Of a stretch of 58,085 nt of DNA, positions 35,318 to 44,663 are shown piece by piece (the first letter of the stretch is position 1; every line of letters begins with the position of its first letter). The stretch is from Streptomyces sp. AA1529. GTDB lineage: Bacteria; Actinomycetota; Actinomycetes; Streptomycetales; Streptomycetaceae. The stretch is from assembly GCF_000280905.1 (NCBI RefSeq), contig NZ_ALAP01000001.1, forward strand, positions 1 through 58,085, written 5' to 3'. The notes beneath the pieces are model-generated. The model did no database searches. It worked only from the letters and a program-made list of their open reading frames with translations, and was not told the origin of the DNA. Position numbers and translations under genes: made by a program.

Positions 35318-35590
35318 ATGAAGACCACTCTGCTCAGCCTCTACATGGCCGTTCCGCAGCCCAAGCGGCAGGCACCCGACGGCCTCGGGCCGAAGATCGA
35401 CAAGATGCTCGGCCTGGCCGCGTGGGCCGGTACCGCGGCAGGCGTGCTGGGAATCGTGATCACCGGCGCCATGATGGGCATTTCCCTGAAGCGCGGCGAG
35501 AGCTCCGAACACATGAGCCGGCTCGGCATGGTGCTGGGCGGCTGCTGCCTCGTGGCCTCCGCGGGACCTTTCGCGAACTGGATCTTCTGA
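35318..35590 (+). CDS. Cluster 1: small two-helix membrane protein, copy 2 (VirB2-like topology)
   Basis: Product of 90 residues; AGGAG upstream of the ATG. Helix 1 AWAGTAAGVLGIVITGAMMG, loop ISLKRGESSEHM, helix 2 MVLGGCCLVASAGPFANWI. Clear sequence relation to the preceding gene. Cluster 2 has only one such protein (54709). Confidence 0.7.
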   Translation: MKTTLLSLYMAVPQPKRQAPDGLGPKIDKMLGLAAWAGTAAGVLGIVITGAMMGISLKRGESSEHMSRLGMVLGGCCLVASAGPFANWIF

Positions 35591-35636
35591 AGAGACGGCA
35601 ACTCCGGGGCACCGAGGGGCACCGAGGCGGGAATGA

Positions 35637-36518
35637 GTGGCAATGTTCGCACGCAAGCAGGACGACGAGGCGGTTGACGCGCCTTTCTGGAAACAGCGCG
35701 GATGGACGTTCTCGGCCGTCTTCCTGGCAACCGCGCTGGTCATCGCGGCCGTTTCGTACTTCACCGGGTCCGGCGGGACCGACGACGGCGCCGAGGCGCC
35801 CCGGAAGGCCGAGAAGGGGCCGCTCACCTCGCACCGTCCGCAGGAGGCCGGGCAGGCCGGTCGGACGGCGGGCGAGCGGCCCAAGGGCTGCCACACCGAG
35901 GACGAGGACGGCGGAACCCCCGAGGAGAAGAGCACCGCACGCACCGACGAGCAGAACACCGGAGGCGCCGGAGAAGCCCGGAGGAAACCGGGAGCTGACG
36001 GGACGAATCCTTCCCGCCCGACCTCGCCACCCGAGGACGTCGCCTGGAAGACTCTCGACCGCATCAGTGTGCCCACCTCGCCGTCGGCCGGACCGACACG
36101 GTTCGACGGACCGGTGTGGTGGTGCTACGCCCACACCCCGATGGGCGCCGTCATGGCGGCACACGGCATCCTCACGCACATGAGCAGCGCCGACTGGCGC
36201 ACCGTCGCGGAGCAGCAACTCGTCCCCGGTGCGGGCAGGAAGCAGTTCATCTCCCAGCGCTCCACGGTCTCCCAGCAGGATGTAGAGAACCAGCAGCCCG
36301 GGGTGTACTCGGGATTCTCGCTGCCGTCGTACTCGAAGAAGGCCGCCGAAGTGCGGCTCCTCATCAAGAGCGCGAACGGGAGTCTGAGCGGGACGACGGT
36401 CTCGATGCGCTGGGACGGCGGTGACTGGAAGGTCGAACCGCGGTCGAACGGCTCCCTCTTCTCCTCCGCCACGTCCGCGATGAGCAACGGCGGATACGTC
36501 AAGTGGGGGGCTGCCTGA
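35637..36518 (+). CDS. Cluster 1: VirB8-like bitopic membrane protein
   Basis: Product of 293 residues from a GTG (or ATG at 35643). One membrane helix at about residues 24-45, a charged disordered linker, then an extracytoplasmic domain with WWCYAHTPMGAVMAAHGILT and a late beta-strand end MSNGGYVKWGAA. The single-helix plus small globular domain layout matches VirB8/TcpC-type core proteins of secretion channels. The cluster 2 counterpart has the same CYAHTPLGA and YVEWG motifs. Confidence 0.7.
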   Translation: MAMFARKQDDEAVDAPFWKQRGWTFSAVFLATALVIAAVSYFTGSGGTDDGAEAPRKAEKGPLTSHRPQEAGQAGRTAGERPKGCHTEDEDGGTPEEKSTARTDEQNTGGAGEARRKPGADGTNPSRPTSPPEDVAWKTLDRISVPTSPSAGPTRFDGPVWWCYAHTPMGAVMAAHGILTHMSSADWRTVAEQQLVPGAGRKQFISQRSTVSQQDVENQQPGVYSGFSLPSYSKKAAEVRLLIKSANGSLSGTTVSMRWDGGDWKVEPRSNGSLFSSATSAMSNGGYVKWGAA

Positions 36519-37804
36519 TGGCCGCGTGCGGCAGCACGGGTAATCCGGTCCTGGATTTCGCGAAGGGATTCTTCGACTTCCTGGGCGATCCCATCGGCAC
36601 CATCATCAAGGGCATCGCGAACGCCATCATGACCGGCGCGCTGTCCGCTTTCACCGCGGTCACCGAGGCGATTCCCACCTTCTCCACCACGGCGTCGAGT
36701 CCGGTCCACAACCAGGTCAAGTACGTCGTCGTCTACCTGGCCATCGGCTCCCTGCTCTTCGCCTGCGTCCGCATGGCCTCGGAACGCCGGGTCGACGCCG
36801 GGCAGACCGCCCTGCGGGGCATGGTGCGGCTGATCGTCGTGGCGGGCGGCGGGACGACGATCATGACCGCCGCCGCCGGGGTCGGCGACGGCTACGCCGA
36901 CTATCTCTTCGAGGGCGCCGTGAACGCGCAGATCAAGAACATGGGGTGCGGTTCCTCGGAAGACGTGCCGTCGTTCCTCTACCTGATCCTCGCGTTCCTG
37001 CTGCTGATCGCCGCCGTGGTGCACGGCATCCTGCTCTATGTCCGGCTCGGCGTCATGATCGTGCTGTTCGGCACCCTTCCGCTGGCCGCCGCGGCGTCCA
37101 TGCTCGACTGGGGCGGGAGCTGGTGGCGCAAGCACATCGGCTGGATGCTCGCCTGGCTGCTCTACAAGCCCACCGCGGGTCTCGTCATCTACGCGGGCAC
37201 GGCCCTGACCACGGGCCAGTACGAAGGAGCGGAGAACGAGAACATCCACACCAAGATCGCCGGGATCTGCGTGATGCTGCTGTCCGCGATCTCGCTGCCC
37301 GCGCTGCTGAAACTGGTGGTGCCCGCCACCGCGGCCCTCGGCGGCAGCGGCGCCTACTCCGGTGCTGTTTCCGGTGCGGCCGGCGGGATCGCCTCGGGAG
37401 CCAAGTCGGTCGGATCCGCCGCGGCCGCGGGCGGCGGCGGCAAGTCCGGTTCGGGCGGCAAGTCCGGGGCGACCGGAGCCTCCGGGCCCTCGGGCGGCGG
37501 CGGCAAGTCCGGGGGCGGCGGTCTCGCCGCTGCGGCGACGGGCAGCCGCTCGAGTGGCGGCGGCGGTGGCGGTCCGGGGAGCACCGGTGGCGGCTCGGGC
37601 GGTGCCGGTGGCGGCGGCCGGGGCGGAGGGGCCCCCAGTGGTGCCGCACGCGGTGCCGCCGCCGGCCCGGCCGGTGTCGCCCTGGTGGCGGCGTCCACCG
37701 CCAAGAATGCCGCCAAGGGCGTCGGGAATCTCGTCAGCGGCGCCGTGGAGGACGCGGACGGGGGCCGCGCCCAGCCGAGCGGAAACCACGACGAGAGCCG
37801 ATGA
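36518..37804 (+). CDS. Cluster 1: VirB6/TrbL-like polytopic membrane protein
   Basis: Product of 428 residues. About six membrane helices between residues 60 and 290 (VVVYLAIGSLLFACVRMA; FLYLILAFLLLIAAVVHGIL; VRLGVMIVLFGTLPLAAAAS; IGWMLAWLLYKPTAGLVIYA), then a Gly/Ser/Ala-rich tail of ~130 residues. The central pattern GTLPLAAAAS...W..K...W.LA..LYKP is typical of TrbL/VirB6-type channel proteins in Gram-positive systems. TGATG overlap with the VirB8-like gene. Confidence 0.8.
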   Translation: MAACGSTGNPVLDFAKGFFDFLGDPIGTIIKGIANAIMTGALSAFTAVTEAIPTFSTTASSPVHNQVKYVVVYLAIGSLLFACVRMASERRVDAGQTALRGMVRLIVVAGGGTTIMTAAAGVGDGYADYLFEGAVNAQIKNMGCGSSEDVPSFLYLILAFLLLIAAVVHGILLYVRLGVMIVLFGTLPLAAAASMLDWGGSWWRKHIGWMLAWLLYKPTAGLVIYAGTALTTGQYEGAENENIHTKIAGICVMLLSAISLPALLKLVVPATAALGGSGAYSGAVSGAAGGIASGAKSVGSAAAAGGGGKSGSGGKSGATGASGPSGGGGKSGGGGLAAAATGSRSSGGGGGGPGSTGGGSGGAGGGGRGGGAPSGAARGAAAGPAGVALVAASTAKNAAKGVGNLVSGAVEDADGGRAQPSGNHDESR

Positions 37805-37984
37805 GCGGCTGTCCGGGGCCGGGTGGGTACCGCCCGGCCCCGGACACGGCGCCGTGTCGCCCCGTCCGGATCCGCGCGTCGGGGCCCGGCGCCGCACGCG
37901 GGCCTTTCCGCTCCACCGAGAGCCCCCACCAGTACAGGACTTCACCCCCTCTCCCCCCGCGGGACACGGAAGGAAGCCATACCC

Positions 37985-39481
37985 ATGTCAAGCCATGCCG
38001 CATCGTCGAGTCCCACCTACGGGAACTGGCGCCGGCCGAGGCGGCCAGGTCTCGGGCCCTTCGGCATGATCGGAACGGCGGGCGTCTTCGGCGGACTCAT
38101 CGTCACGCTGCTCGCCTCGCTGTTCTCACTGGCCGCCGCGATGGTCATCCTCGTTCCGACGGCGGTTCTCATCTCACCGCTGATGATGCGCACCCAGGAC
38201 GGGCGCAACATGTATCAGCTGGTCGCCGTGCGCATCGCCTGGATGCGCCGCAAGTCCAAGGGGTCGACCACCTATGTGTCCGGCCCGCTGTCGCGGCGGG
38301 CCGCCGGACGGTTCCAGCCGCCGGGGCTGCTGGGACGGATGCAGATGCGCGAGGGCAGGGACGCCTACGACCGGAATTTCGGCGTCCTGTTCCACCGCAG
38401 CCGCAACCTCTACACCATCGTGCTGTGCTGCGAACCCGACGGCGGTTCCCTCGTCGACCCGGACCAGGTCGACAACTGGGTCGCCTCGTGGGGCGGATGG
38501 CTGGCGCGACTGGCCCACGAGCAGGGGCTGCGCGGTGCCTCGGTGATCGTCGAGACTGCTCCCGACTCCGGGACCCGGCTCGCGCACGAAGTGCTGCCGC
38601 GCCTCTCCCCCGACGCTCCCGCCGCCGCGCGGGCCGTGATGGAGGAGGTGGTCGAGCGGTATCCCCAGGCGTCCTCCGAGATGCACACCTACATCACCCT
38701 CACCTACGGCCTCCCGCCCGGTCAGAAGCTCAAGCACGACGAGTTGATCACCGATCTCGCCACCCGCATCCCGGGCATGCTCTCCGGGCTGGTGGGAGCG
38801 GGCGGCGGCGTCGCCTACCCGCTGTCCGCCGAGCGCATCGCCGAGGTCGTACGGGTGGCCTACGATCCGGCAGTCGCCGGTGAAGTCCTCGACATCCGTA
38901 CCCAGTACGGCGGTACCGGCCTGGAATGGGACGACGCCGGCCCCTCCGCCTGCGTCGAGGATGTCGCCTCCTACCAGCACGACTCGGGTGTCTCCCGCAC
39001 ATGGATGCTCACCCTCGCACCTCGCGGCACCGTGCGGGCCAACGTGCTGCGCGGCCTGCTGGAGGCCTCGCCCGGCACCCGGCGCAAGCGGGTGGCGCTG
39101 CTCTACCGGCCCATCGACCCCGCGACCTCGGCCCGCATCGTGGAGGCCGACCGGCGCGCCGCACAGTTCATGGCCACCTCCGGACGCGGGATGGTCCAGG
39201 CCAGGGCCGCGACGGAGGTCCGCGCGGCCGAGCAGACGGCCCAGGAGGAGGCCACCGGCGCCGGACTCGTGGAGTTCTCCCTGATGCTGACCGTCACCGT
39301 GGACTCCGCCGAGGAACTCGCCGACGCCAGCGCCACCATGCGCAACCTCCAGGGAGCGGCACGGCTGTCCATGCGCCCGGCCGACCGGATGCAGGCGGCG
39401 GCCTTCAGCTGCACGCTCCCGGCCGGGATCCTCCCGTGGGAGCTGACGTTGATCCCGCGCGACCTGCGGGAGGCGCTGTGA
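37985..39481 (+). CDS. Cluster 1: SCO6880-like protein (PrgI/VirB4 N-terminal-like)
   Basis: Product of 498 residues. Starts YGNWRRPRRPGLGPFGMIGT, followed by two close membrane helices (residues ~28-70), as in PrgI/VirB3-type proteins. A long cytoplasmic part follows, rich in alpha/beta segments (GVLFHRSRNLYTIVLCCEPD; KRVALLYRPIDPATSARIVE). No Walker A. It precedes the ATPase gene with a GTGA overlap, so the two may together equal a VirB3-VirB4 unit. AAGGAAG ribosome site before the ATG. Counterpart at 51061. Confidence 0.78.
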   Translation: MSSHAASSSPTYGNWRRPRRPGLGPFGMIGTAGVFGGLIVTLLASLFSLAAAMVILVPTAVLISPLMMRTQDGRNMYQLVAVRIAWMRRKSKGSTTYVSGPLSRRAAGRFQPPGLLGRMQMREGRDAYDRNFGVLFHRSRNLYTIVLCCEPDGGSLVDPDQVDNWVASWGGWLARLAHEQGLRGASVIVETAPDSGTRLAHEVLPRLSPDAPAAARAVMEEVVERYPQASSEMHTYITLTYGLPPGQKLKHDELITDLATRIPGMLSGLVGAGGGVAYPLSAERIAEVVRVAYDPAVAGEVLDIRTQYGGTGLEWDDAGPSACVEDVASYQHDSGVSRTWMLTLAPRGTVRANVLRGLLEASPGTRRKRVALLYRPIDPATSARIVEADRRAAQFMATSGRGMVQARAATEVRAAEQTAQEEATGAGLVEFSLMLTVTVDSAEELADASATMRNLQGAARLSMRPADRMQAAAFSCTLPAGILPWELTLIPRDLREAL

Positions 39482-41043
39482 GCCCGCGCGACAGCAGGAG
39501 CAGCGCACAGCAGCAGAAGAAGGCACCGCGCAGGGAGCCGATGGCGCCCTCCCGCGGCTGGCCGGGGCCCGGCGGCGGCCAGGTGGGCGGCATGGACCCG
39601 CCCACCATGTGGCGGGCCACGACGGTGCAGGCCTGCGGGCTGTGGCCGTTCGCGGCCGGCTCGGGAGCGCCGATGTCCGGCGTCCCGCTGGGCCAGCATC
39701 TGCACACCGGCGCGACCGTGTGCGGGGATCCGCTCTCCTGGTTCACCCGGGCCCGCTACATCTCCAACCCGTCGCTGTTCATGCTCGGCATGCCGGGTCT
39801 CGGCAAGTCCACCCTGGTCAATCGCATGCTGATCGGACTGTCGGCGACCGGTGTGGTGCCGCTCGTCCTGGGCGACCTCAAGCCCGACTACGCGGACACG
39901 GTGCGCGCCCTGGGGGGACAGGTGATCTCCATCGGGCGCGGCATGGGCGGCATCAACCTGCTCGACCCCGGCGCCATGGGAGCCGCGGCGGCCAGGATCG
40001 GCGGCTCGGCGGGGCAGGCGCTGGAGGCCGAGGCGCACGGACGGGTGCTGAACATGGTCGCGGCCCTGGTCACCATCGTCCGCAACCGCCCCATGGACGA
40101 CCACGAGCAGGCAGTCCTCTCGGCCGTGCTGCACCATCTGCGGGAGCGGACACCGACGGGGCGGGCGCCGGTGCTCCCCGACGTGCTGAGAGTGCTCAGC
40201 GAGGGGCCGGACCGGGTCCGCGCCGTCACGCTGGACCGCGGGGACGAGTCCCGGTACCGGGATGCGGTCGATCCCCTGCACCGCTCGCTGCTGGGCATCC
40301 TGGACGGCCCGCTGGGCGACACCTTCGCCTCGGAGACCTCGACCCGTATCGACCTCAACACACCCGCCGTGTGCATCGACATCTCCCGGATCGGCGAGTC
40401 GGACACCCAGCTCACTGCGGCGGCGATGCTGGCGGCATGGTCCGACGGGCTCGGCTCGGTGGCCGCGTCCCACGCGCTGGCCGACGCGGGCCTGACCCCC
40501 CGGCGCTGGTTCTTCACCGTGCTCGACGAGCTGTGGCGGCCGTTGCGCGCCGCGTCCGGCATCGTCGACCGCATCGACGCGCTCACCCGCCTCAACCGCA
40601 CACTCGGGCTGGGCGACGCCAAGATCACGCATACGCTCAAGGACGCGGAGTCGCTCGGTACCGAAGCCGACAAGGCGAAGGCGCGCGGCTTCGTGGAACG
40701 CGCCGGCATGGTCGTGTGCGCGGGGCTGCCGCGTGCGGAGATGGAGGAACTGGGCAAGATCGTCGGACTGTCCCAGCGGGAGATCGAGCTGGTCTCCTCC
40801 TGGTCGTCACCCCCGGGCTGGGCCATGACCGGCGAGCGTGAGGAACCCCCCGGTCGGGGCCGCTTCCTGGTCAAGGTGGGCGGCCGGCCGGGCCTGCCGA
40901 TCAGGGTCAGCATCACCGACACCGAGCGCCACCTGCACGACACCAACACCCGCTGGGCGCAGAACCCGCAGCCGGCGGCGGAGGGAACCGGCGCGGCCGT
41001 CGAGGCGCGCACCGGACCGGACCAGGGCAGGAGAATCGCATGA
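39478..41043 (+). CDS. Cluster 1: VirB4-like ATPase
   Basis: Product of 521 residues. Walker A MLGMPGLGKSTLVNRM near residue 103, LVLGDLKPDYADTVRALGGQ soon after, and Walker B WFFTVLDELWRPL near 343. The N-terminal VirB4 domain is absent and is probably supplied by the preceding gene. Energises assembly or transport at the channel. GTG start overlaps the upstream stop; own stop overlaps the VirD4-like ATG (ATGA). Confidence 0.88.
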   Translation: MSPRDSRSSAQQQKKAPRREPMAPSRGWPGPGGGQVGGMDPPTMWRATTVQACGLWPFAAGSGAPMSGVPLGQHLHTGATVCGDPLSWFTRARYISNPSLFMLGMPGLGKSTLVNRMLIGLSATGVVPLVLGDLKPDYADTVRALGGQVISIGRGMGGINLLDPGAMGAAAARIGGSAGQALEAEAHGRVLNMVAALVTIVRNRPMDDHEQAVLSAVLHHLRERTPTGRAPVLPDVLRVLSEGPDRVRAVTLDRGDESRYRDAVDPLHRSLLGILDGPLGDTFASETSTRIDLNTPAVCIDISRIGESDTQLTAAAMLAAWSDGLGSVAASHALADAGLTPRRWFFTVLDELWRPLRAASGIVDRIDALTRLNRTLGLGDAKITHTLKDAESLGTEADKAKARGFVERAGMVVCAGLPRAEMEELGKIVGLSQREIELVSSWSSPPGWAMTGEREEPPGRGRFLVKVGGRPGLPIRVSITDTERHLHDTNTRWAQNPQPAAEGTGAAVEARTGPDQGRRIA

Positions 41044-43103
41044 GTCCGAGCGGGGCGGGGGGCGTGCACGGCCGGGATCTGTGGCCGTGGGCCATCGTGG
41101 GCGTGGTGGTGTGCGCCCTGACGACATCCGCCGGGATCTGGCTCGGCGGGACGCTGGGAGCCGCGCTGAACGGCACCGGCTGGCATCCTCCGGCGTTCTC
41201 CGTCACGCTGCCGGCCAGGCTGCTCACCGAGGGCTCCGGAGCACTGTGGCCGCAGGCGTCGCCCGTCGCGGTGTACTGCGGGATCGTGCTGGTCTTCGGG
41301 GCGGGCACGGCGGCGGTCGTCGTCCCCGTGTGGAAGCTGGTGTCCCGATCCCGGTCGCGCACCAAGGGCCTGGCCGGACGGCGGGAGCTGGCCGCCATGC
41401 TTCCGGCCGGTATCGCGAAGCGCGCTCGGGAACTGCGGCCCTCGCTCAAGAACGAGAGCGAACTGCACCCGGACCAGACCGGGAACCTGCTCGGCGATCT
41501 GGAACCGGACGGGCCCGAGCTGCGCTCCTCCTTCGAGGACGTGGAGCTGGACCTGATGGCGCCGCGGGCCGGCAAGTCCACCGGCATCGCGGTGCCCCGG
41601 GTGCTGCGGGCCACCGGCGCGGTGCTGCTGACCTCCAACAAGTCCGACGTCTACGCGGTCACCCGCGCGCAACGGCAGAAGACCGGTCTGGTGTGGACGT
41701 TCGACCCGCAGGGCATCGCGCACACTCCGCGCGGCATGTGGTGGAACATGCTGGCGGACTGTCACACCATCGAAGGCGCCCGCCGGTTGTCCGGGCACTT
41801 CGTCTCCTCCGTCAACGACGACGCCTCCAAGAAGGACTTCTGGATCTCGGCCGCCCAGAACACGCTCACCGCACTGTTCCTCGCCGCCGCGCGCGGCGGG
41901 GCCGCGGTCACCGACCTGCTCGGCTGGCTCGCCGACCCGGCCGACCGCACCCCGATCGATCTGCTGCGCGACGCCGGCATGGTGGCCATGGCCGAACAGC
42001 TCCAGGGCACCGTGCGCGGCGCGGTCGAGACCCGGGACAGCATCTACGAGACCGCACGGCAGTGCGTCGCCTGCCTGCTCGACCCGGAGATCGCCGCCTG
42101 GGTCCAGCCCGATCCCTCCCTGCCGGAGTTCCGCCCGCACGAGCACGTCCTGGGCCGCGACACCCTCTATCTGCTCTCCAAGGACGGCGGCGGCTCGGCA
42201 GCCGGTGTGATCGCCGGACTCGCGGACGCCACCCTGCGCGCGGGGGTGATGGCCGCCGAGCGGATGGGCGGCCGGCTCGACCCGCCGATGACGGCCGTGC
42301 TGGACGAGGCCGCCAACGTCTGCCGCATCTCCGACCTGCCCGACCTCTACAGCCATCTCGGCTCCCGCGGCATCAATGTCGTCACCCTGCTGCAGAGCTA
42401 CCGGCAGGGCTCCCGGGTGTGGGGGGAGGCGGGCATGGACGCGCTGTGGAGCGCGGCCACCGTCAAGCTCCTGGGCGCGGGGCTGGACGACGCCGACTTC
42501 GTGGACAAGGTCTCCAAACTCGTCGGCCAGCAGGACGTGAAGACCGCCTCCTACTCGCGCAGCAAGGACGGCGGCTCGCACTCGGTCTCCTACCGGCTGG
42601 ACCCCATCCTGCCCCCGGACCGGATCCGGGCCCTGCCCAAGGGCACGGCCCTGCTCCTGGCCACCGGGATCCGTCCGGCGCTCATCCGGCTGCGCCCCTG
42701 GTTCAAGGAACCGGGAGCCGGTGCCGTCTCCGCAGCTGCCGAGGCCGAGGCCGAGGCGATCACCCAGCGGGCCGCACAGGCGTGGACGGGACATCCCGCG
42801 GGTGCGGGAGCGCCCGCCGGCATGGGCGTCGGCGTGGAGCGCGGGGACTACGCGGACGGCGCCGGCGCCGGGTACCCGGCGGACGGTCTCCACCCGGGTG
42901 ACGTCCCGTACCCAGCCGCTGCCGCGCTCCCGGCCGATGCCGGGTACCCGGTGGGACCCCCGTACCCGGGAGCGCCCGCGTACGAGGCGAGACCGGGCGC
43001 CGCGGGTGCCGACGCCGCGCGGAGCGGCGACGGCGTGCCGGACGGCGCGCCTCCCGGGCACTCCGACCAGTTGCTCAAGTGGACCCGCGGGGCGACGTCC
43101 TGA
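41040..43103 (+). CDS. Cluster 1: VirD4/TraG-like coupling ATPase
   Basis: Product of 687 residues. Two N-terminal membrane helices (about 15-40 and 78-100), Walker A LMAPRAGKSTGIAVPRVL near residue 174, TSNKSDVYAVT, and Walker B MTAVLDEAANVCRI near 418, then GSRGINVVTLLQSYRQG, typical of TraG/VirD4. A Tyr/Pro/Ala/Gly-rich tail follows. Recruits substrate to the channel. No coupling protein appears in cluster 2. The 3' end overlaps the convergent DUF418 gene by 29 bp. Confidence 0.88.
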   Translation: MSPSGAGGVHGRDLWPWAIVGVVVCALTTSAGIWLGGTLGAALNGTGWHPPAFSVTLPARLLTEGSGALWPQASPVAVYCGIVLVFGAGTAAVVVPVWKLVSRSRSRTKGLAGRRELAAMLPAGIAKRARELRPSLKNESELHPDQTGNLLGDLEPDGPELRSSFEDVELDLMAPRAGKSTGIAVPRVLRATGAVLLTSNKSDVYAVTRAQRQKTGLVWTFDPQGIAHTPRGMWWNMLADCHTIEGARRLSGHFVSSVNDDASKKDFWISAAQNTLTALFLAAARGGAAVTDLLGWLADPADRTPIDLLRDAGMVAMAEQLQGTVRGAVETRDSIYETARQCVACLLDPEIAAWVQPDPSLPEFRPHEHVLGRDTLYLLSKDGGGSAAGVIAGLADATLRAGVMAAERMGGRLDPPMTAVLDEAANVCRISDLPDLYSHLGSRGINVVTLLQSYRQGSRVWGEAGMDALWSAATVKLLGAGLDDADFVDKVSKLVGQQDVKTASYSRSKDGGSHSVSYRLDPILPPDRIRALPKGTALLLATGIRPALIRLRPWFKEPGAGAVSAAAEAEAEAITQRAAQAWTGHPAGAGAPAGMGVGVERGDYADGAGAGYPADGLHPGDVPYPAAAALPADAGYPVGPPYPGAPAYEARPGAAGADAARSGDGVPDGAPPGHSDQLLKWTRGATS

Positions 43104-44331
43104 CCACCGTGGCCGGAGGCGACCCCGGCCGGTGCCCGCGGCCCCGGGTCACGTTGTGCAGCAGCCACTCCACCGGCCCGTGCCGGAAGCGGCGCACCAG
43201 CCCGGCGCTGAGGGCCAGTTGCACCGCGTAGCAGCCGCAGCACCCGGCCAGTACGGGCACCAGGCCGACGCGGCCGCGGAGGGCGAGCCCGTATCCGGTG
43301 AAGACCAGCGCCATCACCAGTGACTGGGTCAGATAGTTGGTGAGCGCCACCCGCCCGGCGGCGGCGAGCATCCCGCCGAGCCGCCGGCCGCCCCGGGTAC
43401 GCAGCACCAGCAGCAGTCCGCTGCCGTACGCGGCGGTCAGGGCCGGGGCGGTGAGCACACCGACGGCCGTACCGATGTCGTACCAGCGCTCGTCCAGCGG
43501 CCCGTTGCGGCATACGGCTGTCACGACACCGCCTGCCAGGCCGACGGGGAGCCCGTAGCCGACCAGCCGCCGTGCCCGGTCGCGGTACCGGTCGAACTCC
43601 GCGAGCAGCTGCCGCTTCCCCGCTGCCAGGCCCACCAGGAAGGCCGCCAGGATGTGCGGCGCGTAGAGCAGATCCCCGGCGAGCAGGTCGTGCCACTGCG
43701 CCAGATTGGCCTGCACGACGGACCCCGGACCTCCTCGGTAGGCCGCCGCTGCGGTATCCGTCCCGGGGACCGCGGCGCCGCCCGGCGCGGTGGCTGCGAG
43801 GGCGAGCAAGCCCCTGCCGAGCAGCAGGACGCCGAGGGAGACGACGAGCACGGCGGCCGCTCGAATCGCCTTGCGGGGGGCCAGCCCGCGGGCGGCGAAC
43901 AGTGCCAGCCCCAGCGCCGCGTACGTCATCAGAATGTCGCCCGGGAACAGCAGCACGGCGTGTGCGAGCCCCAGGCACCACAGGCAGAGCAGCCGGCGAA
44001 GCTGCCGCCCAGCGAAGCCGGCGCCCGCGCGCTCGGCCGAGCGCGCCTGGAGGGTGAAGCTGTACCCGAAGAGGAAGGCGAACAGCAGATAGAACTTGGT
44101 GCTGACCAGTGCGGTGACGAGCCAGCAGGCGATCCTCTCCCCCACGGACCCGTACGGCCCCTGCCCCGCGTACGGATCGGCCATCACCTGCACGTTGACC
44201 AGCAGGATGCCGCACAGCGCGAAGCCGCGCAGCGCATCCACGTCCCGGATGCGCCGCGTCGGCTCCCGTGGTGTTCCCGGACCGGTGGGAGGCGCCGTCC
44301 GCCCTCCACGCTCCTCTTGCGGTACCAGCAT
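43075..44331 (-). CDS. DUF418-family polytopic membrane protein
   Basis: Product of 418 residues with about ten membrane helices. DUF418 features: RIRDVDALRGFALCGILLVN near the N-terminus, FYLLFAFLFGYSF, and the C-terminal GRVALTNYLTQSLVMALVFT segment. Function of the family is unknown; it resembles acyltransferase-3-like membrane proteins. Lies between the two secretion-like clusters. Confidence 0.85.
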   Translation of the reverse strand: MLVPQEERGGRTAPPTGPGTPREPTRRIRDVDALRGFALCGILLVNVQVMADPYAGQGPYGSVGERIACWLVTALVSTKFYLLFAFLFGYSFTLQARSAERAGAGFAGRQLRRLLCLWCLGLAHAVLLFPGDILMTYAALGLALFAARGLAPRKAIRAAAVLVVSLGVLLLGRGLLALAATAPGGAAVPGTDTAAAAYRGGPGSVVQANLAQWHDLLAGDLLYAPHILAAFLVGLAAGKRQLLAEFDRYRDRARRLVGYGLPVGLAGGVVTAVCRNGPLDERWYDIGTAVGVLTAPALTAAYGSGLLLVLRTRGGRRLGGMLAAAGRVALTNYLTQSLVMALVFTGYGLALRGRVGLVPVLAGCCGCYAVQLALSAGLVRRFRHGPVEWLLHNVTRGRGHRPGSPPATVVRTSPRGST

Positions 44332-44663
44332 CGAACACCATGACGGGGCGCACGGCGGAACGGTTCACCGCGTGCTGACCGAAGGAGGTTCCGCCCGTCG
44401 AGCCCCCGGTCCCGCCGGAGCCGCCCGCCGCGTGACGACCCGAGCTTCCCGCCGCGCGCGACCCCATGGGTGCGCCGCCGCTCGGTCGTCGGCCGCCCCA
44501 GGGCACGCGCCAGGCGCCGGACCCGCGCAGCCGAGGACCGGCCGGCCGGTCCCTCCGTGTGAGATCTCGAACACGTTACGTTCCGCAGTCCGGCCGGGAA
44601 CCTCCCGGTGAGAAATACAACGGCATACTTCCGGATCGTTTACGCCTCGATAGAGTCGAACTC
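44332..44663. other. Divergent intergenic region
   Basis: 332 bp between DUF418 (minus) and the AfsR-like regulator (plus). Lower GC near 44570-44660. Contains a TAGAGT box at 44651-44656, seven bases before the regulator GTG, suggesting a leaderless transcript; no clear -35. Confidence 0.4.

Noticed and set aside
39888..43061. 1057-codon minus-strand frame opposite the VirB4/VirD4-like genes
   Set aside because: Antisense shadow; the plus strand has clear Walker motifs and overlapping stops and starts.
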